This document shows positions 24,645-36,279 of a stretch of 64,000 bases of DNA, piece by piece. The notes beneath the pieces are model-generated. The model saw only the letters and a program-made list of their open reading frames with translations. It was not told where the DNA came from and searched no databases. Both the position numbers and the translations under genes were made by a program. Origin of the DNA: Alnus glutinosa (lineage: Eukaryota > Streptophyta > Magnoliopsida > Fagales > Betulaceae); the NCBI RefSeq assembly GCF_958979055.1, contig NC_084886.1:16658654-16722653 (forward strand). Reading direction: 5' to 3'. Positions within the stretch are counted from its first letter, which is position 1; each line of letters starts with the position of its first letter.

Positions 24645-27600
24645 AAGATGAAGGGAATATATCTATAACATTCATCTTGGACTTGAGCAATTGAAAAGGA
24701 CCCCAAGCTGAAGGCTTAGTGAAAATATCAGCAACTTGATGCTGAGTGTGAACATGAAGAGTCCGTAGAATGCCTCCTTGGATTTTATCACGCACAAGAT
24801 GACAATCAAGTTCAATGTGCTTGGTCCTTTCATGAAAAACCGGGTTTGCTGCAATGTGAAGGGCAGCCTTGCTGTCACAAAAAAGTAATGCAGCCTGTGG
24901 ATGATCAACCCTGAAATCCTTAAGTAAAGAGAGAAGCCAAACAATTTCACATGCTGTGGAAGCCATGGACCAGTATTCTGCCTCAGCTGAAGACCTAGAA
25001 ATGGTATGTTGCTTCTTGGATTTCTAGGAAATAAGAGACTCACCCAAGAAAACACAAAAGCCAGTGATTGAACGACGAGTATCCGGGCATCTTGCCCAAT
25101 CCGAATCACAGAATGCTTTGAGATGAAAAGTAGAAGAAGAGGAGAAGAAAAGACCTTGACCAGGAGACCCTTTAAGGTATCTCAAAACTCTGGAAGCTGC
25201 ATCAAAATGGGGCTGTCTAGGATGAGCCATGAACTGACTAAGCTTCTGCACTGCATAGGAAATGTCCAGGCGTGTGATTGTCAAGTAGAGAAGACGACCA
25301 ATTAACCTTCGAAAAACTGAAGGATCTTCAAGTAAAACACCATCAGACTGAGATAACTTTAAATTGGACTCCATGGGAAATCTAGCAGGCTTAGAAGCGA
25401 GTAAACCACAATCATCAAGAATCTCTAAGGTATACTTTCTTTGAGAAACAGAAATACCTTGAGCACTTCGGGCAACCTCTAAATCGAGAAAAAACTTAAG
25501 AGGTCCGAGGTCTTTCAACTTAAACTGGTTGTTCAAATAAACTGTCAACTGAGAAATAGCTTGAGAATCATTGCTGGCCAAGATAATATCATCAACATAG
25601 ACCAATAAAATCACAAAAGAAGAACCTTGAACTCGGGTAAACAATGAGTAATCAAAACGAGACTGTGTAAAACCAGAATTAAGTAAAGTGGTAGAAAATT
25701 TTGAGAACCACTGTCTCGAAGCCTGCTTTAAACCGTACAAGGACTTGTTCAGTTTACAGACTTTAGAAGTGTCCTGTTTACAACCAGAAGGTAAGAACTT
25801 CCCTTTACAATCAAAACCGAGAGGAAGAGTCATATAGACCTCTTCAGGTAAATCGTCATGTAAAAAGGCGTTGTTCACATCTAATTGGTGTAAAAACCAA
25901 TTTTTGGCTGCAGCGACAGCAAGTAAAATTCTCACAGTAGTGAGTTTAGCAACTGGAGAAAACGTATCATAATAGTCCAAACCCTCACACTGCGTGTAAC
26001 CTTTGGCAACAAGTCTGGCCTTGTAACGCTCTATAGAGCCATCAGCTTTGTATTTGAGTTTATAAACCCATTTACAACCAATAGGGTGTTTATGAGAAGG
26101 TAAGTCAACAATTGTCCAAGTATTATTAAGTTCAAGGGCAGAAATTTTAGCATGCATAGCATCTATCCAAGGCTGTGATTTAACGGCTTGGTAAAAATAT
26201 TTGGGTTCAACATGAGAAGAAAGACTAAGACAAAAATGTTTATGAGCAGATGATAGTTTGTCATAAGCAATACAAGAAGAAAGAGAATAAGGAATACCTT
26301 GTTCGTCAGGAGAGGATGAAGATGATGAGTGAGTGGCAAGCTTACAGTGGTATTGTTGCAAATAACCAGGTTTACATTTAACACGAGTAGACCTTCTTAC
26401 AGAAACTGGATCAACAATATCTAAAGGTGTACGATCTAAAGAAATAGAAATAGAATCTGAGTTTGAAACATGGGATGGAATAGATGAAGAAGAAACAGGA
26501 ACTGAATGTGAAACAGAATCTGTATTTGCTAAAGGAACATAATTAGAAATATCAGAATTATGTGAAATAGGATGAGAACAAGAATCTGGAAAATCAGAAA
26601 AAGAAGGAGGTAAAACAGAATGATTAAAATTTGGAGAAACAAAATCAGATAAGGATTTATAAGGAAAAATGGATTCATGAAAAATCACATTGCGAGAGAT
26701 AAAAGTGGACTTAGTTTGCAAGTTAAGTAACTTGAAACCTTTAATACCAGCTGGATACCCTAAAAACAAACATGGATCAGCTCTAGAATCAAATTTATGA
26801 CAATTTCTAGTTAAAGTGGAAGCAAAACAAAGGCAGCCAAAGACACGCAAATGTGAATAAGAATGAGGTTTAGAAAATAATATCTCATAAGGAGACTTAT
26901 TCAAGAGTAAAGGGGTCGGAAGTCTATTAATAAGATGAACAGCTGTGAGGACACAATCTCCCCAAAAATGCAAAGGAAGATGTGATTGAAAACGCAAAGC
27001 ACGAGCGACATTTAGAAGATGTTGATGTTTACGCTCAACAATAGAGTTTTGCTGAGGAGTTTCAACACAAGATCTGTGATGAATAACTCCTTTAGCCATA
27101 AAAAAAATCGACCATATTGAATTCAACTCCATTGTCCGAACGTAAACATTTAACTTTGGTGTGAAACTGAGTTTCAACCATATGAAAGAAATATTGTATG
27201 AAAGAACGAGTTTGGGATTTAGAGTGTAACAAAAAAACCCAAGTGAAACGACTAAAATCATCCACAATCGTAAAAAAAAAAACTAGTATTATTATGAGAT
27301 TTCACATTAAAAGGTCCCCACAGATCACAATGAATTAGATCAAATGAGGCCTGTAAAACAGAAGTGCTAAATGGAAAAGGGAGCTCATGCTGTTTTGCAA
27401 GAGGGCAAACTGTACAAACAGAATCAAAAGTACAGGGAACAAAAGGAATGAAATGTTCTAACAATTTCATTCTAGAATGTGACAAATGACCTAGCCTATA
27501 ATGCCATATGTCATTAGAAGCATTCTTTATTGAAGCAAAATAAACCTGTGCAGAATGTAAACGTGGTTTATGCAGCAAGTAGAAGAGACCACCTTGCTGT

Positions 27601-29146
27601 CTACCCACTCCAATCGTCACCCAATCCAACAAACTCTGTATGAAACAAAAAATGGCAAGAAAAATTAGACAACAATGGAGAGATTGAATCAACTTGCTAG
27701 CTGAAATCAAGTTGAAGGAAAATGAAGGAACACAAAGAACATCATGTAAAATAAGATGTTCAGAAAGTTTAATTGTACCAATATGAGTAACCATGGCATA
27801 ATTGCCATTTGGTAGTTTTACACGAGAGGAAATAGTTGCAGTAACAGAGGTGAATAATGATACTGTACTGATCATATGATCAGTAGCACCAGTATCAATT
27901 ATCCAAGAATGAAGGTTATTAGATGGAATATGAGATGATATATGTGATGTTGAAAATACAGAATGCTTCAAATCCAAAGAAGTAGAAATAGAAGCAGAGG
28001 TCACAGAATGAACCATAGAATGCTTCAATTTCGAAAGGAAAGAAGCAAAAGAAAAAGGAATGGAATTACCTCCCATGTTTGAAAACAAATGATCCTAAGA
28101 GTTGACGACTTGATGTGCGGAAGGTGAAGCTTCAGTAGATGAAGTTGAAGGTTTGATTAGAGCTAGCAACTGTTGAATTTGCTCCTGAGATATGGACAAC
28201 TGAGGGACTTGAAAGGACTGATCAGCTTCTTGAACTTGATTTGCTGAAGAAGAACTCTGCTTGTTCTTAGTGAAAGTGTATCCTAGAGGATAACCATGAA
28301 GTTTGTAGCATTTCTCCACCGTGTGACCGAGCAAGCCACAGTGAGTACAAACAGGTCTTTATTTGCGAAACTGCGGTTTACCAGATCGATTTGGCTGATT
28401 CTGGTACTGTAAAGAAGTCTTCGTCATCAAGGCAGCAGTTTCAACTTGAACAGGATTTACGGAAATGGCACGCTGCCGTTCCTCCTGGACGATCAAAGAA
28501 ATCACCTTATTGATCGACGGCAATGGATCAATAAGAAGTATTTGCCCTCGAATCTGAGCAAAACTGTCATTCAGTCCCATGAGGAACTGAAAAACATAAT
28601 CCTAATGAGAGTGATCAGCAAGAATTCTCGGAGTATCACAAGAACATTGTGGAATTGGCCTGTAATTATTCAATTCGTCCCAAAACCCCTTAAGTCGAGT
28701 ATAATACTCACTGACAGAGAGATTCTGTTGCGAGTGAGAAGAAATTGCCTTCTGCAATTGAAAAATTCGAGGCCCATTCTTCTGTGAAAAACGATCCTTG
28801 AGATCGTTCCACATGTCTTCGGCCAAATTGATGTAGATCACACTCGTCGCAATATCCTTGGACACCGAATTCAGGATCCAGGATAACACCATATTATTAC
28901 TGCGATTCCATGGATGAAATTCATCTTCAAGCTCAGTAGATGGTTTCTTCAGCGTTCCATTGATGAATTTGAGCTTATTCTTGGCTGTTAAAGCCATGAT
29001 CATCGAGTGACTCCAAGTGTGATAGTTATCTCCTTGAAGAACTTGAGAGACTAGAACGGAACCGGGACTGTCCCCGTGATGAAGATAATAAGGGCTAGAA
29101 GAATCAGAGAAAGCAAAAGAAAAAGAGCCAGACGCCATTGACAGTT

Positions 29147-29158
29147 GCTCTGATACCA
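29147..29158 (-). other. Primer binding site of the copia element
   Basis: TGGTATCAGAGC on the minus strand, directly next to the 5' LTR, complementary to initiator methionine tRNA. Confidence 0.92.
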
Positions 29159-29437
29159 TATTGACTTTTAGAAAGAAAGATTGGTAAAGAAAATCTAGAG
29201 AGAAGAAAGAGTTGAGAGCTTTGTAATCTCTGCTTGTATTGATAAATGTGCGTAAGTGAATAATACAACTGAGAGAAAAGTATTTATACTAAGACTAAGG
29301 ATCCAACTAAACTGAACTAAACTAAACAGCTAGGATCCAGCTCATACAACTGAATAACAGAAAGAGAAACTAACTAACAAGCTAAAACTAAAATAACAAA
29401 TTTAGTTTAAGCTAAACTGATAAAATATATCGTAATA
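29159..29437 (-). repeat. 5' LTR of the copia element
   Basis: 279 bp, the partner of 24356-24635, with the same TATT and AATA limits, followed outside by the target duplication TTCTA. Confidence 0.92.
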
Positions 29438-29855
29438 TTCTACATACTTCAGTCAACATAATATGCATACTAGTTGATTGCAAAAGTACATGATACTACA
29501 GGCTTTACAAATACATATCTACATTAGGGACCACTATAGAAAATAGTTAGCCCCAAACAGGGAGGAAGAGATTGCCAAAGGCCTAACTGCATGAATTTGA
29601 CAAACATTGCCAACAGTTAGCTCCAAAACAGTGGAAAAAGAGATCAACAAAAGCATACATGTATAATTCACTTAACAGTTGATATGCAAAATTCTCTTAA
29701 CTGCAATATCCAGGAATATTAAGAAAAACAAACTTTACAATGATCAACACACAGAGTCAGTATCTTCCATGTTCCAATGGAGTTACAACTTACATTCTAT
29801 ATGGTTGTCATGTGTAGTAGTGCTTGCATTTCCTTCCCATTCTAAGCATTGCCTC

Positions 29856-30059
29856 TTAACTTTCTGCACGTAGTAGAGTCCTTCGGTCCCTTTCTCGAGC
29901 ATTCTTAACTGCCTAGAGCAAAATCATACAAACCCATCAATTAGCTTCCAAGATGCAAAAATCCGAGCCTTCTTTTCAGCAACGCATACAAATTATAACA
30001 AAGAGAATAAACTAACCTCCTCAAGCAACTTTTGCTCGGCCTCTACTTCCAAAGAATCT
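29856..30059 (-). pseudogene. Possible two-exon 3' end of an unidentified gene
   Basis: On the minus strand a 43-base segment (30059-30017), preceded by a CTAG acceptor and followed by GTTAGT, codes DSLEVEAEQKLLEE. A second segment (29912-29856), after another CTAG acceptor, continues in phase with AVKNARERDRRTLLRAES and a TAA stop. Joined, they give a charged, coiled-coil-like C-terminus with good splice sites and matching phase. I found no matching upstream exon in phase; the open frame at 30122-30382 does not join. The name is unknown and it may be a fragment left by rearrangement. Confidence 0.35.
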
Positions 30060-30389
30060 CTAGAACAAAAAACCAAAACCACTCAAACACAAATTTATAT
30101 GTAACTCAAAGAAATAGCTTCTCAAATAAAACCCTTCCGATTATACGATCCATAGAGTACATTCATAAACAGAAATTCTACCTGAAATGGCAGGAATGAG
30201 GAGGCAACGTGATGTAGGACAAGAGCTCCATCTTGTTCCAAAGATGCTCTCATTACTAAGGGGACTCGTCTTGACATCGAGATTATTAAAAAAATAGGCT
30301 TATTCAGGAACAAAACAAAGAGCTTTACCAAAGGGTTCTTAGCAAGCTGGGACAAAAATGTTTTATTGTCGGAACCTAACATTAGGTTC

Positions 30390-30889
30390 TGATGAGTAAA
30401 CTATTTTAAGCGAGACATTCTGTATTGTCGGCACTAAGTGGACATGAGGACAACTAATATTCGGCGGTGGAAGTACAAAAGGAAAAGGCTACCGGCCGGG
30501 TCGATAAAGAGTGAGAAACGGCCGAGGGACATGAGTGGGAAATTACCGTCGGGACTTTTAGTACGACCGAGAATTAATTAATCAGTCTATGATGTGGCAA
30601 CGAGATTGATTCTTTTACATCCATAACATATATCATATTGATATACCAAATCAAGAAGATTTAAGTAATAAATGAAGGGTCAATTAGCAGATGTCGTTCA
30701 AGAAGGAAAGAAGAGACTATTGACATATTGTGACTTAGAAGATATTTTGCATAATAACTTTTCCTAAATTTTCTAATTCCCTTAGTAAAAGATTCTCAAA
30801 TTTAGATTGACATAGTCGTCAAGAATTATCTTATTTATTATATTTTTCTTTCGTTGTTTATTTTCTTTCTTAAAAGATTTTACTCTTTA
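30390..30889. other. Intergenic, no gene seen
   Basis: No coding or repeat structure recognised between the possible gene end and the CACTA element. Confidence 0.4.
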
Positions 30890-31637
30890 CACTACAAAAA
30901 AAAAAAAAAAAAAAAGCCAATGCAGTTAGCCACGTGGATGAGGATCATCCACATCGCTAATGGGTCGCCATATGGTGTTAGCCATGTGGGTCTCGCGTCG
31001 CTAATCAAGTTGTCGCTAAATGGCAATTAGCGACATTTTAAGTATGTGCTTATTTAGCGACGTGACACTTTTAGCCATGTGCCACTAACATGTGGCCAAA
31101 AAAAAATTAATAAAAAAAAAAAAAAAAAAAAAGAAGAAGAAGAAGAAGAAGAAGAAGAAGAAGAGAAAAATAGGCATTTTTAGCCACCTACCCCTAACCC
31201 ACGTTGTAAAAATCATAATTTTCTTTCCCCCCAATATCATAAATCTCTCTAGATCTTCGTCCACCTCATTGCTAACACTGTCGTCAAGATCCGACGAGAT
31301 CCGGACTAGACTTTTGTCTACCTCCTCGTCGACAATGTCATCGACAACCGCCGAGGGCCGACGAGCTCAAGGCCTGGATTTTCCTTCCCTGGCGAAGAAA
31401 AAAAAAATGAAGCACCGGCCACTTTTCCTTCCCCTTCCTCCCCAAGAAATCCAACCCAAAAAACCACCAACTCCCCAGCGAGACAATGACAACGAGTTTC
31501 TCCGTCACTGACGACGAAAACGAGTTTCTCCGAGTGGTGGCGATCGAGTCGTGCGGCCGGGTGGGGGTGAGTCGTTGTCTTAAATAAAAAATAAATAAAA
31601 ATCAAAGAATGAGAGAACTATACAATGTTCGAACAAA

Positions 31638-31668
<31 letters not shown>

Positions 31669-32268
31669 GAGAGAGAGAGGTAAAGAGGAGGAAAATTTGC
31701 ATAAAGGAGGGAAATTAGAAATGGGTTGGAGGTAAAATTCCCTCCAAATTGTTTCAACAATTAATGGTAATTAGCCACGTGGTTGTTTGGCAACGTGGCC
31801 AATAAAGCACGTGGCTAATAAAATTTCAAATCCTCAAAAAAATTGATTTTTTTTTTTTAATAAATTAGCCACGTGGTTTATTTGTCACATGGCTAATTGG
31901 TGACGTGGAAAATAAAGTGCGTAGCTAAAATTTCAAATCCTTAAAAAAAAAAAATGAAAATTTTTATAAAAATTAGTCACATGATTTATTTGCCACATCA
32001 ATAATTTGCGACTTCGCAAATAAAACATGTGGCTAAATTTTCAAATCATTAAAAAATTGGAAAAAAATTTATTAACTTAGCCATGTGGTTTATTTGTCAC
32101 ATGGCTAATTGGCGACGTGGCAAATTACCAACGCAATACATTTCGCGATGTGGTATACTACTCACGTGGCGAAATCGCGATGTGGTAAATTATCCACGGT
32201 GAAATCGCGACATGGCTATAGTATTGGTTACTGTAGCCACGTGGCGAAATGTCCAATTTTTTGTAGTG
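30890..32268. mobile_element. Non-autonomous CACTA (En/Spm) transposon
   Basis: The 1379-bp unit starts CACTACAAAAAA and ends TTTTTTGTAGTG, perfect terminal inverted repeats of the CACTA superfamily, flanked by the 3-bp target duplication TTA (30887-30889 and 32269-32271). No transposase frame is present. The subterminal parts are filled with variants of TAGCCACGTGGC, in both orientations, at about 30930-31100 and 31770-32250. In known CACTA elements repeated subterminal motifs bind the transposase, so these are probably its sites (inference). The centre (about 31250-31570) is GC-richer and could be captured host sequence; I do not recognise it. Confidence 0.9.
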
Positions 32269-32439
32269 TTAGTAGCTTTAGGATCTTTCTATATATCGGC
32301 TTATGTAGCCATCAAGTATTTCCATAGTTTTTTTTTCCATTCCTAGATTATTTTATCATTTTATAGTTTTAAGGTTTCATTATAAATTAGGAGCAATTGT
32401 AATGGAATAAACAATTCAATTTTTGACACCAAAATATTA

Positions 32440-32755
32440 TCAATTTTTTCTATCAACGTGTGTGTTAATTTTGTGCATTAAGAACACAGTCGTTTCTTGC
32501 TACGTCACAATGAGAACGACGTTGGTGAAGCAAGGCCCAAGGTTGTGGTGGCCGGTCAAGAAGAGACCAGAACTTGAGAAAAGCGACCTTGGCATTTAAG
32601 TCCTTGATCTCCCTCTTCAGCTCCTCCTTTGTCTCGTTTGCCTCCTCGCAGCACTCCTTGCAAGTGCCTGAATCATTTGTCTCGTACTCCTCTTGGCACA
32701 ACACGCACCACATCCTCTCCGCCTCCAACTCACTCTTCACTTCGTCTGTCGCCAT
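32440..32755 (-). pseudogene. 5' fragment of a BTB/POZ-domain gene (At4g08455-like)
   Basis: The minus strand from the ATG at 32755 codes MATDEVKSELEAERMWC, a cysteine-rich stretch (WCVLCQEEYE, GTCKECCEEA) and the coiled segment ELKREIKDLNAKVAFLKFWS. This pattern of a short zinc-ribbon-like start followed by KVAFL(R/K)(F/L)WS is that of plant BTB/POZ proteins such as Arabidopsis At4g08455, from memory. The start of the BTB fold is still legible as FTNVVLIV, but in another frame (frameshift near 32545), with a stop just after. The rest of the domain is missing. It is a truncated pseudogene; family assignment is likely but unchecked. Confidence 0.6.
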
Positions 32756-32820
32756 TGTCCACCAGCTCCACTGCATTGTTGGGAATGGCTAGAAACCTGA
32801 GCCCTCTATGTTTGTGTGTG

Positions 32821-32853
32821 TGAGAGTGAGAGTGAGAGAGAGAGAGAGAGAAA
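32821..32853. repeat. (GA)n microsatellite
   Basis: GAGAGTGAGAGTGAGAGAG and further GA units, just upstream of the BTB fragment start. Confidence 0.9.
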
Positions 32854-32957
32854 GCAGCTGTGAATGAGGGTCACCCAAGATTTGGGGAAATAAAGGAGGG
32901 AGGGAGAAGTGAGGCAAAATTGTAAAAATAAATTGGGATAAATGTAAAATTAGAAAA

Positions 32958-33330
32958 AAAAGGTGCAGGAAGAAAAAGAAAAGAAAATATATGAGAGGGG
33001 GGGTGATTCTGTGAAGAAGAGAAAAAGAATGGTGCAGGAAGAAGAAGAAAAATCTGGAAAAAGAAAAAAAAGAAAAAAAGAAAGAAAAAGAAAATATATG
33101 AGAGGGGGGGATGTGAATATGTGAAGAAGAAGAGAAAAATAAGGAAGAAGAGAAGAAAAATGGTGCAGGAAGAATAAGAAAAATCTGGAAGAAAGAAGAA
33201 AAAGAAAATATATGAGAGGGGGGTTGTGAATCTGTGAAGAAGAAGAGAAAAAGAAGAGAAAAGGAAGGAAGAAGAGAAGAAGAAGAATATGGAAGAAAAG
33301 GAAAATATATGAAAGGGAGGGGGGGCGCGG
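32958..33330. repeat. Purine-rich tandem repeat, about four units
   Basis: Four degenerate units of about 105-115 bp share AAAATATATGAGAGGGGGG, then GTGAA(T)CTGTGAAGAAGAAG and, in most units, ATGGTGCAGGAAGAA. Unit landmarks lie near 32985, 33090, 33205 and 33304. The long minus-strand open frame here is only the Phe/Ser-rich reading of the repeat. The following 33340-33460 (GGGGCGGGGATCC, then CTCACCCCTA) resembles the end of a hAT-type MITE. Confidence 0.8.
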
Positions 33331-33460
33331 GGCGGGGATCCGGGAAAAAAAAAAAGATTAAATCCGCGCCCCGCCCCGCACGGGTTGGTTAAAATCCAAC
33401 CCGTACCCGTAAAAAAAAAAACCATTTTTAGGGGCGGGTTTGTGGGTTTTTGCTCACCCC

Positions 33461-33581
33461 TACCAAAATAACAATTTAGTCCCTATAATCAAATTTCATC
33501 AAAACATTTGACGGATTCCGTTAGTGTGTGATGTCAGTACCAATAAAATGATGACATTTGTCACTTTTTATAAAAAAAATT

Positions 33582-33628
<47 letters not shown>

Positions 33629-33866
33629 TGGGGTAGATAGGGTCGAAGGTGGGGCCGATCCACCTTTCTTTTTTCTTTTCTTTTTTTTTTAAAAAAAAAA
33701 ATTAATTAAGTTTTTATGTGTTTATATTTTTAATTAGTTACATAATTTTTTTAAAAAAGAGTGACACGTGTCATCATTTTATTGGTGCTGACGTGTCACA
33801 CTAACGAAATATGTTATGTGTTTTGACAGAATTTGACTTCAGAAACTAAATTATGATTTTGGCCTA
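33461..33866. mobile_element. Inverted-repeat element (MITE)
   Basis: The left arm (33461-33580) and right arm (33745-33866) are inverted copies of each other. Matching parts include ACCAATAAAATGATGACA, CGTTAGTGTG and AATTTAG near the ends. The centre is poly(A) and poly(T). It has no coding capacity. I could not settle the target duplication, so the superfamily stays open. Confidence 0.7.
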
Positions 33867-34093
33867 CCCCGAGGGCCTTTGCATTATTTTTTATACCGCA
33901 ATACGCGATTTGTAATTTAGGCCAAACACGTACATTGACTAATTTTACATTTAAAAAAAAAAAATTGTTCCTCTTAAAATAAGAACCGGCTCCCAATTGA
34001 GGGTCATCTCCGGCCATTTCATTTGAATTGTGTTCATAATTGAGATTTTTTTACAAGATTCAAGGCGTAAAAAATGTCACGCCGTTAAGCAGC

Positions 34094-34207
34094 AAGTTAA
34101 CCGATATATGATTCTCAAGTAAACGTTGAACTTTAACGTCAAATCCTCTCAAGTTAACCGATATATGATTCTCAAGTAAACGTTGAACTTTAAAGTCAAA
34201 TCCTCTC
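34094..34207. repeat. 57-bp direct tandem duplication
   Basis: 34094-34150 and 34151-34207 are the same sequence (starting AAGTTAACCGATATATG) with one difference. It lies just upstream of the decayed ATPase copy. Confidence 0.95.
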
Positions 34208-34261
34208 TTCTATCCAAACCCAAAAATGAATTCAGGCCCACCATCATCATCGGGTGATCCG

Positions 34262-34377
34262 CCTTCAATGATCTTACTATTTTCATCCTTTTTCTTCTTC
34301 TTTTTTCATCCTTATAGAATGTATTGCGCTTTCTCTCGCGTTTGGCATTAAAGAGCACATAATAATAATAATAATAA

Positions 34378-34409
<32 letters not shown>

Positions 34410-35290
34410 AGATGGTATGATAGTGAAGCATATTTATTGTTGTATTTCTATCATTGTTGTTTTTGTCATAAGTAACTTTAGGCTAAACAGACAATTTGAC
34501 AAGTTGCCCAAGCCCAACAACAATATCCAAGTTGATTCGAGAACTTGGCTGCATCAACATATTTCAGTATTTGAAATTGTGGTTGGAGATGTCATTTGCT
34601 TAAAGATTGGAGATCAAGTTCCAGCTGACGGGCTATTCTTTGACGGGCACTCATTGCAAGTGGACAAATCCAGCATGATAGGGAAGAGTGACCATGTAGA
34701 AGTAAATTGCAGTCATCCATTTTTGGTTTCTGGTGCAAAGGTAGTTGATGCATGCTGATGCTTGAATTCTTGTCACTTCGGTTGGTATGGACACAATATG
34801 AGGCGAGATGATGGAGCTAATTGATCAGTACTCGAAACACCAACAAACATGCACCTAGCTAGCAATCTCACCTCAACAAGCTAACCTCATCAATAGGTTA
34901 GGTGTCTTTGCTACTTCACAGAAATACACAAGAAGATAACAGAAGGGAGTTCAATGGCAGCAAGACCAAGCTAGGTTGATGACATAGTGAATGTTGTGAT
35001 CATGGGGATTAATGTAGCTGCTGTAGTTACTGTAGTCGTGGTTGCAAGTCCCGATCCAGAAGGTTCAACACGAGCTGTTACGCTTACAATTGCTCAATCC
35101 AGGAAGAGATCAGAATGATAGCTGATCAGGCAATCCCTGTGAGACCATGGGCTTTGCCACCATCATTTACTTGGATAAAACAGGCAATCTCGCGCTGAAC
35201 CAAATGAAGGTAACAAGGTTTTGCAGCAGCTTCTTGCTCATCATTAGTTCTATATATTCTTGAATTGGTACATGATGGAGTTGCTCGATC
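34262..35290 (+). pseudogene. Decayed Ca2+-ATPase copy, plus strand
   Basis: It aligns to ATPase gene 1 from the first membrane span (about 20790) to just past the phosphorylation site (about 21790). Legible parts are NNIQVDSRTWLHQHISVFEIVVGDV, here cut short, and IGDQVPADGLFFDGHSLQVD. The essential TGES is changed to IGKS. An expanding AAT/AAG repeat replaces codons near 34360-34410, and there is a deletion over membrane span 3, further frameshifts and stops. Both ends are missing. It is dead, and older than the copy at 47.6 kb. Confidence 0.92.
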
Positions 35291-35912
35291 TGATAACCAA
35301 TGTGTTGTAAGTATTCAATTCCCAAACTTAAATAAATAATTGTTGATTCCAAAAAAAGATAGATGAAAGAATACAAAATGACATTTCTCATATGATAATG
35401 ACTATAGCTATGGCGTTCTCCAAAATAATACAATGCAACTAGAGCGACTAATTAAAAAAAAAAAATTAAGAACACATTTTATTGTTCAAATAAACTAGAT
35501 ATATATCTCACTTTAATTTTATTTTTCTTAAAAAAAATAAATAAATAACTTGATATCCCTAGTACCATAACATAACATCAAAGATTCAAAATAACCAAAA
35601 TGTCTTAACAACTCCATATATATATAAGATAAACACGACAAGATCAATTACAAACTAACTCCATCAATAAAAAATTAATTACCAAATCTAAACTAATTTT
35701 TCAATTGCAAACAAAATCAATATTACCAATTTGTTCAAAATCAAGCACAAGTCATCCAAGAACCAAAATCCCTAACTTTCATGTATAAAACAACCACGAT
35801 TCTCAAATTTTCTCAAATTAATCATAACTCACTATTATAATTGATTATTCAAGATGTTATTCTAAAACTTATTAACATAAACCACCCATAAATGTCGGTA
35901 AATTGAAGTCAC

Positions 35913-35960
<48 letters not shown>

Positions 35961-36279
35961 CTAAAAAATTTGGCCTTTTAAAACCCTAAGTTTAAAAAGA
36001 TTTAATTCACAACCATCTAACTCAAATTAACAAAATTAGAGAAAACAAAAATCTCAAATTAACACAATGTAATGAAATAAAAGTCTGAAAGCATACCTCT
36101 ACATGATCAATTTAAGTAAAACATGAAATTTAGGTTGGGTGGGATCGGATTGCAGGTCGCCAATGGGTCATCGGTGGGTTTGGCCAATAGATTTCGGAGT
36201 GGCTGATCAGTGACCCGTGCTTAAGGAGTAGATGAGTCCGACCAACACGTTTGAGCCTCAATTAACCCGATCCAAAATT
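35291..36279. other. DNA between the two decayed ATPase copies
   Basis: AT-rich with a poly(A) run (35918-35958). 36130-36260 looks like part of a degenerate repeat. No gene seen. This is the axis of the inverted ATPase duplicates. Confidence 0.45.

Larger units (their letters stand above)
24356..29437 (-). mobile_element. Ty1/copia LTR retrotransposon, young, complete in outline
   Basis: The element is 5082 bp, flanked by the 5-bp target duplication TTCTA (24351-24355 and 29438-29442). On the minus strand the order is LTR, primer site, Gag (about 29140-28100, ending in a zinc knuckle near 28330), protease (DTGATDHM, near 27900), pre-integrase and integrase (HYRLGHLSHSRM; about 27500-26900), reverse transcriptase (about 26100-25300, YVDDIILA) and RNase H (about 25100-24650), then polypurine tract and LTR. 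Pol order integrase before reverse transcriptase proves copia. It is broken, with about four or five interruptions. The LTRs differ by two substitutions and one single-base indel over 280 bp, so it probably inserted well under a few million years ago. It split the intergenic DNA downstream of ATPase gene 1. Confidence 0.95.

Noticed and set aside
31092-31511. Lysine-rich 139-residue open frame
   Set aside because: It starts in a poly(A)/AAG run in a CACTA element and has no recognisable domain.
32871-33425. 184-residue Phe/Ser-rich minus-strand open frame
   Set aside because: It is the reading of a purine-rich tandem repeat.
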